DNA of 64,000 nucleotides, from contig NC_030857.1 of NCBI RefSeq assembly GCF_000208745.1, positions 6,958,226 to 7,022,225 of the forward strand. The letters are read 5' to 3'. The stretch comes from Theobroma cacao (taxonomy: Eukaryota > Streptophyta > Magnoliopsida > Malvales > Malvaceae). Under the pieces are notes generated by a model. It searched no databases, was not told the origin of the DNA, and was given only the letters and a program-made list of their open reading frames with translations. A program made the position numbers and the translations under genes. Positions 49,246 through 61,667 of the stretch are shown here, piece by piece; position 1 is the stretch's first letter; every line of letters starts with the position of its first letter.

Positions 49246-51520
49246 CATTGAAGACAAAAAAAACCAGATAAAAATACCGGTAGGTATAATGGAATAAGTT
49301 TTGAAAATCACACACATTAGTTCAACATTTATTAAAATTCACTCAAATATTTGTTTATTGGTTGGTGCATGATCTCTCTGTATAAAAAGTAAGATTCGAA
49401 TCCTCTTCTCTTATTTCAAAAAAAAAAATTGATCCGAGAAATTAAACACTCTATTAATCAATTAACTAGTGATTATTGATATGCTTGTTTCTCATATGAT
49501 GGATTAAATCATAGACAATCAATGAAGAATGTTTTAATGTCACAATAATGTTTTTTGTTTTCTTTCCCATTTCGATTATTAGAAAAGTTAACTGTTTAAC
49601 TAAATGATTATAGTTTATATATTAGAACCGTACTAAGAGCTTGATTGGCTTTAGTTTTTTTTTTTTTAATTTAAAAGTTATTATAAAGTTTTTATAAAAA
49701 ATAATAACTTTTAAAATTAAACTAAAGATGTTTTGTAAACTATTTAACAAAATAAATTATATAAATTCTAATTTGGTTAAAATTATCATAAAAGATATTC
49801 ATGTAATTTTCAATCATTTAATAAATTATAACGGAACGATTCAAGTTTATATATGATTTTAGATGTTAAAATCAAATAAATCAACGAAAAAACGAAATAA
49901 CTCTCAAATTTTTACAATAATAATAGTATTAGATTTTTGTTAATTTAGCAAGCAATTTTATCATAATGCATCAATTTCCAAAAAAATAAGAGAAGAAAAA
50001 ATGATGTATTTGATATTAAAATGCTTTTTGGTGAAAAAGAGAGTTTAAATAGTATCTGAATGTAGTTTTGAATTTTAAATTCTTTTTTCTCTTAATTTTT
50101 GTAAGAACAAAAAAATTATAAATTTTGTTATTTTATTGTCGGGTCTTTTGTTTTTTTTTTCTTTTTTTTTTGATAGTGTTTGTAAAGAGAGGGAAAGAAT
50201 ATGGAGATCACAATTTGCATAAGGAAGGAGGGGAGAGGGGAATTGATTGAGAAATGAATTTTTTTTGAAAAATTAATATATTTTGAAAAGAAGAAAAGAG
50301 AAAGTTCCTCCTTAAAGTTTTTCTTTAAGTTCTTTTTCTAAAACTTTTGTTATTTAATAAAAAAATTATTTTTTTAAGAGCTTTTTAAAAATCATGTTTA
50401 ATCTGATTTTTGTTTTTAAGAGATATATAAGTTGAAAAAAATCAAATCAAACAAACACTAAAATTGTATTTACATATCCTAACACAAGTACAATTATTCT
50501 TAGAAGTTCTCATGGAGTTATAAGCGAAATTAAACACTTACTTTTTTTTTTTTTGAAAAGCATTTTCTTTTAAATGTTGGGTGGAATTATATAAGAAAAA
50601 CGTTATTATGTTATATATTAATGGTAGAGTTGAAAATGAATATATATGTTAAGTTATACTACCACATGATAGTTAAATAGACAAATAATAAATGTATAAA
50701 TCATTTGTCAAGATTTCTAAATTTCAATTCATGCATTAAATAATAATAACAAAAACAAAAAAAAAATGGTTGAACAATAACACTTATATGAAAAAATGTG
50801 TATTTTATTGTTTTTGATAAATAGTCTTTTGATTTTTTTAATAGTTTTCATAATTTTGGTAATAGTTTTAATAATGTTGTAAGGTGATCACATATTTTGC
50901 ATCTATTGATAGGTAAATAGAGATAGCTTATTTGAGTAGAAAGTTCAAAGAATAGCTTATAGAGGACATAATGTTTTAAAATTTGTTTATAATATTTAAA
51001 ATTTTTAAATTTTTTTTATTTTTTATTATTTTATTAAATTTTTATATTTTTATTTTAAATTAAAAAAATATTTATGATTAATGATAAATTAATTATTATT
51101 AATTAAAATATCATTCATTTTTTTTAATATACATAGTACTAACATAAAATATAAAAATATTATATATTCATGTTAGCATATCACGTCATATTCTATAGTA
51201 TAATATGACTTAAATAATAATAATATTTTTAATTAATAATAATTAATTATTATTTAATTTAAAATAAAATATAATAAATAATAAAAACTTTTTTATGTAA
51301 TGGATAAGCTTTTTTTAGTTATTACCGAACTTGGTTTTGTTTTATTAACTTACATTTAATTTGAAGTTTCTTAATTAAAAATGTATCAAGAAATTTGACC
51401 CAAAGACAAAACAATTTATTCAAAATGAAAAAGAGAAAAGATTTTTAAGCAGTAGTACTTTTTATTTCGAAAATCTAATCCAAACTCGCTAACTGTTTCC
51501 CTCCCCGCTCTCCCGCTACC
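49246..51520. other. AT-rich spacer upstream of PAP8
   Basis: Very AT-rich, without supported genes. It includes an inverted repeat at 51085-51249. The last few hundred bases should contain the PAP8 promoter, but no clear TATA box is seen. Confidence 0.5.
51085..51249. repeat. Near-perfect 25-bp inverted repeat (hairpin-like)
   Basis: TAAATTAATTATTATTAATT at 51085-51104, extending to 51110, pairs with its complement at 51224-51249 with one extra base. The loop is about 113 bp. It may be a small MITE remnant or chance in AT-rich DNA. Confidence 0.45.
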
Positions 51521-54500
51521 ATGACCACCACCACCACCCTCTTCCTCTCCCCACCATTATTCACCCCAAAATTTCACTCATCCCTCTTCCTCAACCACTC
51601 CTTCCTTCCTATCCCGTCTCTCAAAGCCAAACCCCTCCATTCCCCCTTAACCCCAACCATTAAACCCTCCTTCCTCGTGCGGGTAGACGACGGCGATGCC
51701 GACGGGGGAGGACCCGACGACTACGACATGGAAGAAGAAGTCGAAGAACTCGACAACAAGAAAGACTTCGACGTCGAATACGACCCTTTAGCCACCGCCT
51801 CTGTTGCTAGTGCCTCTTCTACTACTGTTGACGTGGACATTACAATTACTGAAAGCAAGAGCTTTGTGTCGACTCAAGGGTGGGACTCGGAGATGGTGGT
51901 GGATTATAGGATAAATGAGGAGGAGTTTCATAAAATTAGCTTGTTGGATTGTGATTTTTTTATTCGGAAGCCACCCGACCCGGATAATGATGTTTATGAT
52001 TTCAGGGAGGTTAGTGCCTTAGTGGGGTTTTGGTTTTGAGGGCATTTTTGTTTATTTGTTTTATTTATAAATATGGGTTTTGTTTTATTTTTGTATTGAA
52101 CTTAATTACCTTTTCTGGTTGTTTTGTGTTACTTATGTTTTATGTTTTTTCCATATGGGTTTTGCTTCAATTTTGCATAGGATTATTGTTTCTGGACTTT
52201 TTTATGTGATTTTTGTTGGTTTTCTCATATGGGTTTTGATTAGTTAGTGTTTAATTCTTGTTTCTGGACTTACTATGTGATTTGTATTTGTAATTTTTTT
52301 AATATGCTTTTTCAGATGTATGTTACTCCACCGGATACGGATGTGTATTCCATTCCCAAGGTTCTGGCTCCAATGCCTCAAAAGGTAGTGTCATTGTTGA
52401 TAACTTTGGTTTTTACTGTTTCTTTTTAAAGACATATTTTATGTAATTTCTTATCTAAAGTGAATGCGACTATAATATTCCCAGCAAACAGATTCTAATG
52501 TGTTTTCATTTGAACAGCTAGTCAAATTGACTTCCTTTAAGTTGGTCTTTTGATTTGTTTTCGTTAAGGGGCGTAACTCTATTTATGTCAAAATTACAGT
52601 ATATTCGCTGTGCAAAGAGTGATTATGGCTGCTACAACGTTACAGAACCACCCATTGATGCACCTCGTGATCCACTTTACAAATCTGAGAGGGAGGTCAT
52701 GAAGGTATGACTTCTTATCTATTGCTGCATAATGTGCCATTTGTTTAACTTGTGAATCCAATACGCTTCTAGTTTTGACCCTCCCTGAATCCGCTCCCTC
52801 CTCCAGCCAACCTGACCCTTCCAAGATGAACATGTACTCGATACAAGCATATCTTTCTGTTTTGGTTTGTGGTCTGAGTACCATTATGGGTAGCTATTCT
52901 TTAACTCGTTTTTATTTTGGTTTAAGAGTGTTTGATGTTGTTAAATTCAATTGGTTTGATCTTTCCTCCGTAAATACCCATTCTTCCTCAATAAACCTAT
53001 GAGAGAACTCCATAATTTGCTTATGCATCAGATTTACTGATATAAAATAAAACACTAATCCAGCCTTTTAGATTTTATGCTTTATAAATCCATTAAGGTT
53101 GTATTATTGCTAAAGGGTGGCACATTTTTTCCTTAAAAAACAAGGAATAAAAGTAAAGTTGCTAAAGGGTGGGATTGGGTACTACAAAAGATGTTCTTGC
53201 ATGTAATCTTATTAGTATTTTTCCTCCTAAGTATGGTGTTAACTACATTTGCTGACATTAGCTCTATTCTTGATTAGAAGGTTAGAGGATTGCCTCGTTA
53301 AACAGCTAGCAGTCATAGTTAGACTCTTTTCCATGACATTTTTAAATTCAATTGTCAGGTTGTTCCCTTTATGTAGGAATTTAGGTATATCTGTCTTTTC
53401 TGTTCCCTAAAGACGTGCTCCAATCTCATATTTGGCTAATTTAACTCAGGCAAATTCTCAACCATATGTGAGGTTAGCCATGTGCTACCATAAGCTGTCT
53501 CGCTCTTATATCTTATCTTTCGATGCTGTTTCCATGCATGATAAAAGCTTCCTAAATGCTTGTCGATTGGGATTGAGGAGTTCTTTATTTTCACAAGATT
53601 CAATTGGTTTACAGATTTGGCCTAAAGAGGGCTAGAATTTCAACTTTTGCCCTATTTATATACTTTGTCAATTGCAGCCTACCTTTGTTGTTTGATTTCT
53701 GTTGAATAAATAAAGCTAGTCTGCTTTTTATTAGCTCTACTATAATTAGGATTTAGTTTAATGAGAAAAAGAAAGAAAAACTTTGTATAAAACAGACATA
53801 CTGGAAGAAGTGTGAATTAAGAATAAAGCAATAGAAGAAGAAAGAAAAACGAGTGCTAGCATGAAGTCTTCATTTACCCTTGGTCTGATAGCAAAACAGG
53901 ATATGAATGAGATGACAAATTACATGATTTAGGAATTCAGAATAATTAAAAACCATCCTCCCATTTGCCATATCATGGAATTCTGGTTGTTATCTTAATT
54001 TGAAGGAGTAAGGATCATTGATTTTCTTTCAGCAATATTATGAGCTGGCTGTTTTTTGTTGCAGGTATTTTTGACAAAACATTACAGGAATCGAAGGTTG
54101 GGTGACCCAGAATTTGTGCTAGACTTTGAGGAGATATATGTGATTGATTCCAAGACCAAGTCAATTACCAGAGCAAAAGTTTTGGTAAGAAATTTTATAG
54201 TTAAATCTACTTTGAATACTCTTCTAATATTGCACATGAGGCTACAACATGACTTGTGCCTTCCATACCCTTTATGCTTTCTTTCTTACTTAGATAAGTA
54301 CTTTTTTGCTCTTCAGATTCAAATAAGAAATATTCCTCATTCTTGATGATGCGTTAGCTAGTGAGGGTGAATATGCAGTCTTGTTCTTATTCTTGAGCTT
54401 GCTCAAGAACCTATTTCAAGGACAACTTGAATATTAGAATGTATCAAGGAAAAAAAAAAAGCAAGTAGAAGCAACTGAATTTCATAATGCTAAATGTTTT

Positions 54501-55055
54501 ATATAAATTGGTAAATAACTAACATGAAAAGAGCCAAAAAAGATGGCAGGTACTTGTGCATGTACATGTTTAACTGGACCATTACACTTGGATAACTTTT
54601 TCCTTTTTGGGAGTCTTTCAGGTCATATATTGAAGTTCTGGTTGTCACTAAGGAATCCTCCTCATCCTACATTTTCATAAAACATGAAAAGTAGCTATGT
54701 GGTCCTTATTGGATGGTTGCTGCTCGTTTTGTTATTTACCATGGTCTAACTTATTGATTCTTTCTGTAGGTCACAGTTCCAGGAGGAAGAAACCGGGATA
54801 GAAAGAGTGACCTACTTGTCATACGTGATAATGGAAACTCCTTCAAAATAATTCATGCGGTGACTATTCATTCTCCAAATCCTTTTGTAGTTGCATGTTA
54901 GGCGTTACCTAATTTACTCTTCTTTTCTATGCTTTCAGAGTGAAAAAGATGATCCAACAACTGTAATAGAAAGGGAAGAGTGGGTCAAGACCAGAGAAGA
55001 CATGGAAGGACATCTCAGAAAGCTACGAGACTTCAGCATTTCAAATTGGTTCTAA
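51521..55055 (+). CDS. PTAC6: PAP8/pTAC6, plastid-encoded RNA polymerase-associated protein
   Basis: Component of the plastid-encoded RNA polymerase complex required for chloroplast gene expression and greening. Six GT-AG exons, 51521-52009, 52316-52384, 52600-52704, 54065-54184, 54770-54859 and 54939-55055, join in phase to 329 aa, close to the Arabidopsis length. The N terminus (MTTTTTLFLSPPLFTPKF) is Ser/Thr/Pro-rich and basic, typical of a chloroplast transit peptide, and is followed by an acidic segment (DYDMEEEVEELDNKKDFD). The conserved core starts at GWDSEMVVDYRINEEEFHK and runs through CDFFIRKPPDPDNDVYDF, APMPQKYIRCAKSDYGCYN, KHYRNRRLGDPEFVLDFEE and VPGGRNRDRKSDLLVIRD to the end RDFSISNWF. 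No enzymatic motif is visible. Its neighbour ubinuclein is divergently oriented across a TE-bearing spacer. Confidence 0.93.
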
Positions 55056-56243
55056 ATCCAATGACATAATGAAAAGGTTGCTTAATGAAGGTAAAGACAA
55101 TCATGCAACAAGTAGAGAGGTTGTCTGGATGTGTCAGCATGATAGGAAATTGAAGTTTGAACTTGCAGAACAAAAATTGACAATGGAGAGCAAAATGTCA
55201 CTTCCTCGACCAATGGTTCTCTGCGGATGTTGTTGGCGTTATTGGGCCTGTTCAATTTTGTTGTATGTTGGAGCTACGAGAGCATGTAATTATTTCTCTT
55301 TGTATAAAATGGGGTTCATCACTTGGACCAATTGTTTGAGTTGAAGTTGTCAAGTGCGTGAATCCTCATTCCTCAATGTCTTTTGTTAGATTACAAAGAC
55401 AAAACGTCTCCATTTGTTTTAAGCAAGCCGTTGCGGTGCAGGATTACTGTAAACTCTGCTGTCCTTGGATTTTGCAACTCTTAATCTTTTGATCTTTTAT
55501 AAGTTTCGGCCTAGGCTTAGCTGATAATAAATTGTGGGTGATTGGATTTTGTATGATCGAGGTAATCTACTTCTTTATCTTGAAATTCATCACTATTTAA
55601 TTAGCCATTATCAATTTCTCAAATTTTTATCATATGCTGTTGAAATCAATAGATGTAATTGTTTGCTTGTTTGTTTTCACTTATTTATATTAAAATGATG
55701 ATTTATTTACCCTAATATTATATGTTAGGACAATTTTATATGGTCTCTAGCAGAGATTCCTCTGGTTTGACAAATTTGAGAACAAAATCTGTTAAGGAAT
55801 GAATTAGAACACATGCAATGCAATGTCAATCAAATAAAAGATTGCAAATTTAGGAATATCTATGTCTAGTCTTGGCCTGTTGTTCGGCAATGTTTCAATT
55901 TCTTTATTCTTTCTTTTCTCTTGTTTTCACTTTTTCTTTTCTTTTTTTTTGTTGTTTCCTTCTGTTGAAATCAATCAAAAATACAAAAGCACTCGGTGAA
56001 ATATTTTTGTATTATCCATAGAGATAAGTAAAATAAAATACAATGCTATTCATCAAAATTAATGTTTTCAAATTAAATTAACTCGCTTTTCAAACTTTTA
56101 TTTTGTAAATTTTAATGAAAATCAATTGTAAAAAATATAATATTTAAAAAAGTTTCTGAATTATTTAAAAAAAATTCAAATAAGCCTTTATATTTTTATT
56201 ACATTCAATCAAATTCTTATATTTTTATTTTATACCAAATAAA

Positions 56244-56473
56244 CCCTTATAACTAACAATTGACTAATTGTTGTTAATCAAAATGTCAATTATAAATTTT
56301 TTTATGCTACATGACATGTCATAGTGATAATGACATGATATGTTGATATGGTAGGATGATATGATCACATAATATTTTTCACTTTTCACGTCAGCATCAT
56401 GTCAATGTCACACAAATATAAAATGACAAGTGGTATTTTGATTAATAACAGTTAATTAATCGTTAATTATAAA
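56244..56473. repeat. MITE-like inverted repeat
   Basis: The left arm 56244-56288 (CTTATAACTAACAATTGACT onward to TTAATCAAAATGTCA) pairs imperfectly with the right arm 56431-56473. The centre (56290-56430) has repeated ATGACATG/CATGTCA words. Weaker inverted similarity continues outward to about 56140 and 56560. No transposase and no clear target duplication. Confidence 0.6.
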
Positions 56474-56572
56474 AATTTATTATTTTACTCAAATTTTTTC
56501 AAACAGGACTTAGTTAAATACAATAGAAAAAATATTAACTTATTTAAATATTGACATTACATAATTATAAAA

Positions 56573-56574
<2 letters not shown>

Positions 56575-56614
<40 letters not shown>
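56575..56614. repeat. (TA)20 microsatellite
   Basis: Uninterrupted TA dinucleotide run. Confidence 0.95.
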
Positions 56615-56619
<5 letters not shown>

Positions 56620-59038
56620 GGAGGACAAATTTACACTTGAATGCCTCCAGTGCTTTAGCTTTATTAAAGGCAGCATTTTTCTTTTCTGAAATGAGCAGCA
56701 TTTGGTTCACGGCCAGATCTCCCTTTTAGCATAGTCCCCAAAATTTTTAAAATTACATCTATATTATATAAAATTTTTAAAATTTTATATATACTCTTTT
56801 AATGGTCCCCTCAAAATAATTTTTTATTTAATAATTAATATAAATAAAGAATAACAAAATGATCTCACATACTTCACTCAACTTTAATTTTTTTTTATTT
56901 TTTCTTTCAATTTATATTATTATTTTTATTTATATATTTTTTCATTTATATTCTATTTGCTCATATATTCTATGTTTCTATCAATTTTATTCTCCAAATT
57001 TCTATGAACCATCAACTATATTCTTTTTCTTTCTTTTTTGTTATGTCATATGCGGGTTCTATCTTCTACTTGTCATATTCTTATTTTTTATGTTATGTGG
57101 ATTTAATGTTCTATGATTTTAATATTTACAAATTAATAAATTATTATGTAGTTATCAAATATAAGTTGTTGTGTTCCACTATTACTTAAAACTTCATTAA
57201 TGTATTATTTTTTTTATTAATCCTGATTATGTAAGAAAAAATTATCTTGAGTATATCTTTTTTATATGCTTTATATTTCATATTTAGTTGAAAGGAAATT
57301 ATTTTGAATATATAATTTTTGAACAATTCTAATTATATAAGAGAAAATTTTTAATCTTATATATCGTATTTAACTATTTATATTTTATGCATTACAGTTT
57401 TATATATAGTATTATAAGTTTAAATAGAAATAAAATAAGAATACTAAATGTTGAGTAAAGTATAAACAAATTGAAAACAATTGGCAAATTCTTTAAAAGA
57501 AAATATGCAGATTGTCTAAATGATTCTTTTACACTTCAGTCACCAAGCCTCAAGCTTTAACTCACGAACAAAAGTAATGTAATTCAAAAAGTCTAAGACT
57601 CAATTCTAGAAAAATATATGTTTTTCAGTATATAATTAATAATTGATGAATTTGAATATAAAAAAGATGGTCGAGTACAACTTTTCAAAAAGATTATTGT
57701 AAATTTTTTTTATTTACATATTATAAAATTATTTTCTATTATCAACCTTTTGATTGTTAGTTAAGTTCAACATATTAGTTTTTTATAATTTTTTAAAAAA
57801 ATTATATTAGTTTTCAAAATTTTTAACCTTTATTTATATGTTTTTCACCTTCAACAAAAATTGACTAGCTCCACCCCTGATCTGGTTATTGACTAATTAT
57901 CATGTAATGCTTATGTTTATGATATGATTAGAGATATTTATAAATCTAATGTAGCTTGGTATGGAGATCATCATCATGTACATCATTTTGCCACTTGGAT
58001 TGAGTAATATATGCTAAACTTTTTTTCAAAAAAAAATATTATTAAGTCAATTCAAGTAAAACTAACCATTGCATTAAATCTTCATTAATTACTATTTATT
58101 ATAAATTACATCTTTTGAAAATGGTAAAACATAAACAAAGTAATATATGGTTCAAATATATAATGTGTGGGAAATCAAAAAGTATTGCATAATGTGCAAA
58201 ACAAAATGCATAGTATTGCATAATGTACAAAAACAAAATGGGCGTTGCCTCCCTTGTCAAGCAATGAAGCGGCCTGGCATGTAGAGCAGAGGCCGCCGCC
58301 GCCCCAACCCCAAGCCAATTCGTAGCCCTCCTATTTGAAAGACCTCGACAGTTTTTAGCTTTTGGGAAAACCATACATCTCCACCTTCAATAAAATTAAT
58401 ACTTTTGTTCCCTTTGATTTTGATTTGATGGTTAAGATATGATTTATTATAGACTACCATACTTAGCAATTCCATCACTCAAACCCTAGACAAGACCATT
58501 CTAGATTTCAATGGCTTCGAATCGTGACACGTGTCCCTTACTACATGCATACCGAATTTTCTTTTTCTACATTAATTTTACGTATGAAACACATCAAAGC
58601 CTCCTAAAGATGTTTGTTGTTCCCTCCTCACGCCGGCCTTTAAAGTCTTGTCCGAATTTCCATATTAAAACTCTAGCCCTAACCCTAAGACCTCTCCTTG
58701 AGTTACTAATGCTATATATCTGCTCTAACCAAGAGGATCTTAGAGACCAATGGTTAACAAGGTGAAACAAAAACTAACAAAGCCATTTCTTTTCAAAAAC
58801 ATGAGATTAAACAAAGAAAAAGGCAGTTGGCTTGGCCTTGTCAATAACCCTGAAACAAACATGCCCGTACTGTGACACTTAGAAAGTTCTCTGTCCTCCA
58901 AACCTGAAATAGAATGCTTCCCTGTTGTTTACCTCTCTCCCTTTCTCTGCCTTTAAACCTCATTTTCTGCTCCATTCAACTCATCATTTCACAAGCAAAA
59001 CAAGGGAGAAGCAAAAAAGAAGAGAGCAAGGAGAAGAG

Positions 59039-60276
59039 ATGGGAAGAGGCAAGATTGAGATCAAGAGGATTGAGAACTCAAGCAACAGGCAGGTTACTTA
59101 TTCAAAGAGAAGGAATGGGATCATGAAGAAAGCTAAGGAGATTACTGTGCTGTGTGATGCTCGTGTTTCTCTTATTATCTTTGCTAGCTCTGGCAAGATG
59201 CATGAGTATTGCAGTCCTTCTACTAAGTATGAAGTTTTTTTCCCTTGTTTTTCTTAACCCTTTTTTTCTTTCTTGGTTTTGCATCTAACAACGAGGGATT
59301 TCTTTTTTTTTTTTGTAATTTTTCTTGATGGGGTTACTTGTTTTGCTTGTTCCTTTTTTTTTTCTACAAAAAACTTCCTCTTATGGTGAAGTTTGATCGA
59401 TATCTTGGATCAATATCACAAGACTTCCGGAAAGAGGCTGTGGGATGCCAAACATGAGGTAGGTTTGAATCTATTTTCCTTTCTTATCTTTGATGTTTCA
59501 TCCTTTTTCTATCTGTTGTGACCCTAGCTAAGGACATCTGGTTTTCTCTTGCATGTTCCAGGAAGTGACCTTTTTTTTTTGCTAAAAAGTTAAACAAAAA
59601 CATGAACTATGAATTCTCTGAATAGATCTACAAATGGGATGAATTGATGTAGTCCTTTAGTTCTTCCTCTCTCATGCATAAATTTTATGCCTTTTTTTTA
59701 GAAAAAGAAACTAAAACTATCTGAAATGTAACATCTATCAACAGATCTGGCAATAAAATGTTATTGCCCACCTTCCTTTTCCTTGCAAAAAATTGAAGAA
59801 CTACATAGAAGTCAGTTTTAAAGGCATAACAAAACAATTAATGCATTTTCCCTGAACAGATCTCCAGTAAGATCTACCTAGTTCATGATGGTACTCTAGG
59901 GTTTCTTGGTCAAAAGCACAATTTTAACCAACATACCAATATCTAAGCTCATATATAGGTCATATATAGCTATGGATTTTCTTGTCAATAAACTAACAGT
60001 TTTTTTTTTTTTGCTTTTTCTGTTTTCTCTTACAATAAAAACTCACAGAACCTTAGCAATGAAATAGATAGAATCAAGAAAGAGAATGATAGCATGCACA
60101 TTGAACTCAGGTACATATACTTTTCCAGCTTTGTTAATTTCTTTGGTTTCCTCTCTCTCTCTCTCTNCACAGAACCTTAGCAATGAAATAGATAGAATCA
60201 AGAAAGAGAATGATAGCATGCACATTGAACTCAGGTACATATACTTTTCCAGCTTTGTTAATTTCTTTGGTTTCCT

Positions 60277-60310
<34 letters not shown>

Positions 60311-61667
60311 GGTCTTATGTTTTAAGCATGTCCTTAGGCATTTGAAAGGCGAGGATATCACATCTTTGCAGTACAAAGAGCTGATGGCCATTGAGGATGC
60401 CCTTGAGAATGGCCTTGCCTGTGTCCGTGCTAAACAGGCCAGTATTGATTACTTACATTAACACTCTATTTTCCCCTTAAACATCTCCAAACTATATTTA
60501 AGTTAAAGCTGATCATCAATCTCATTTTGGCTCCCTTCTTTTTTTTTGTGTGTGTTACAGATGGACGTCCTTGATGTGACAAGGAAAAATGTATGCATAT
60601 AGTATTATATATAATTACTAGTACTAGTATCTCTGTGACTACAATTGGCTAATTATTTGCTAATTATATTTGGCTAACTTCTATGCTTTTGGGTGAGTGA
60701 TTCTCAGACGAAAATGTTAGAGGAGGACAATAAGCAGCTCAATTTCATTGTGGTATTTATTCTCCTATATCTCACCTCCTATTTTTTCTATTTACCCAAG
60801 TAAGCACTGTTTAATATCTCCTTGTTGACATAGTATCTATGTGTTAATTGCAAGGGAAGAAAAGGGTGATCATAACTGATAGTGTGGAAGATTTGTGCCT
60901 ATAATGAAAATGGCAAGAAGAAGGAACACCTCTATTTGCAAAATCATTCAGAAAGGAAAAAGAAAAAAAGCAAAATTATTCAATGAGCTATACAACAAAA
61001 TTCTAGTAAGGATTTATAAGATGGAAGAGGGAAAAAAATGTCACATGTCACCTTGCTCACCTAGTTTAAACTTTCATCAGATTAATCTGATTATATTTAC
61101 CCAAACAAACGAGAGACTTCACATGATAAAAGGGAAAAAGTTGGCGTTGCAACCGAGTGGTGTAATGTCATGTTAGCTCTAGAGTCTCAGTAGCTAAGAA
61201 GCTACCTATCGAGCTCAATGCCTTGCAAAGATTTGTCTATGGGAATAGGAGTATTTGCATTTTGCAGCACCTTGTTGAGTTGACATATCAAAGCTTCTCT
61301 AGCATATACACAGAGGAAACAGTAGTTTTTCTCTAAAGCAGTGGAAAAGAATGTCGACCCTAGACCTAGGATCCTTGCTATATCAGTGTATATATAAAGG
61401 GTCAAAGGCCTAATTTATTCTCCCTCTTTTTTATCCCTATGTAATAAACAGCTTCTTGTCTATCACTCCCATTAGCTTGTTAATTTTCATGAATGGTTTA
61501 TAATGAATGTATAATCTCTGATTTTGCAGAATCAACAGCATATAGCTTATGAAAATGCAAGAGAGCAAATGGACAACGGATACCAGCGAGCAAGGGACTA
61601 CAACTCGCAGATCCCTTTCGCCTTCCGTGTGCAGCCTATGCAGCCAAATCTGCAAGAGAGGATGTAA
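59039..61667 (+). CDS. PI: PISTILLATA/GLOBOSA B-class MADS-box transcription factor
   Basis: B-class floral homeotic factor that dimerises with APETALA3/DEFICIENS and specifies petals and stamens. Using one copy of the duplicated exon, seven exons join in phase to 209 aa: 59039-59226, 59392-59458, 60049-60110, 60338-60437, 60561-60590, 60708-60752 and 61530-61667. The MADS domain (1-61) begins [18 protein letters not shown]. The I region reads [23 protein letters not shown], the K domain follows ([28 protein letters not shown]-like EEDNKQLN), and the C terminus has the diagnostic PI motif [16 protein letters not shown]. Seven exons and about 208 aa are normal for the family. Intron 4 has an apparent GC donor, and exon 3 occurs twice around an assembly N; both are covered separately. 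Confidence 0.95.
60044..60300 (+). repeat. False tandem duplication of PISTILLATA exon 3 around one N
   Basis: The segment 60044-60166 (splice acceptor, all 62 bases of exon 3, donor and following intron into a CT run) is repeated identically from 60168, offset by 124 bp, with a single N at 60167 exactly at the join. The copies differ only in CT-run length. Keeping both exon copies (60049-60110 and 60173-60234) would shift the reading frame. This looks like two overlapping contig ends scaffolded without merging. Confidence 0.9.

Larger units (their letters stand above)
55056..59038. other. PAP8 3' flank, AT-rich spacer and PISTILLATA upstream region
   Basis: No gene is supported. Open frames at 55069-55344 and 56859-57189 are low-complexity or lie in the PAP8 3' region. 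The stretch contains a MITE-like inverted repeat (56244-56473) and a (TA)20 microsatellite (56575-56614). I scanned the last 600 bp upstream of PISTILLATA and saw no clean CC(A/T)6GG CArG box. Confidence 0.5.

Noticed and set aside
55069..55344. 91-residue open frame just after the PAP8 stop
   Set aside because: It lies in the probable PAP8 3' untranslated region and shows no family resemblance.
58670..58692. CCCTAACCCTAAGAC telomere-like motif
   Set aside because: Fewer than two heptamer units; not an interstitial telomeric array.
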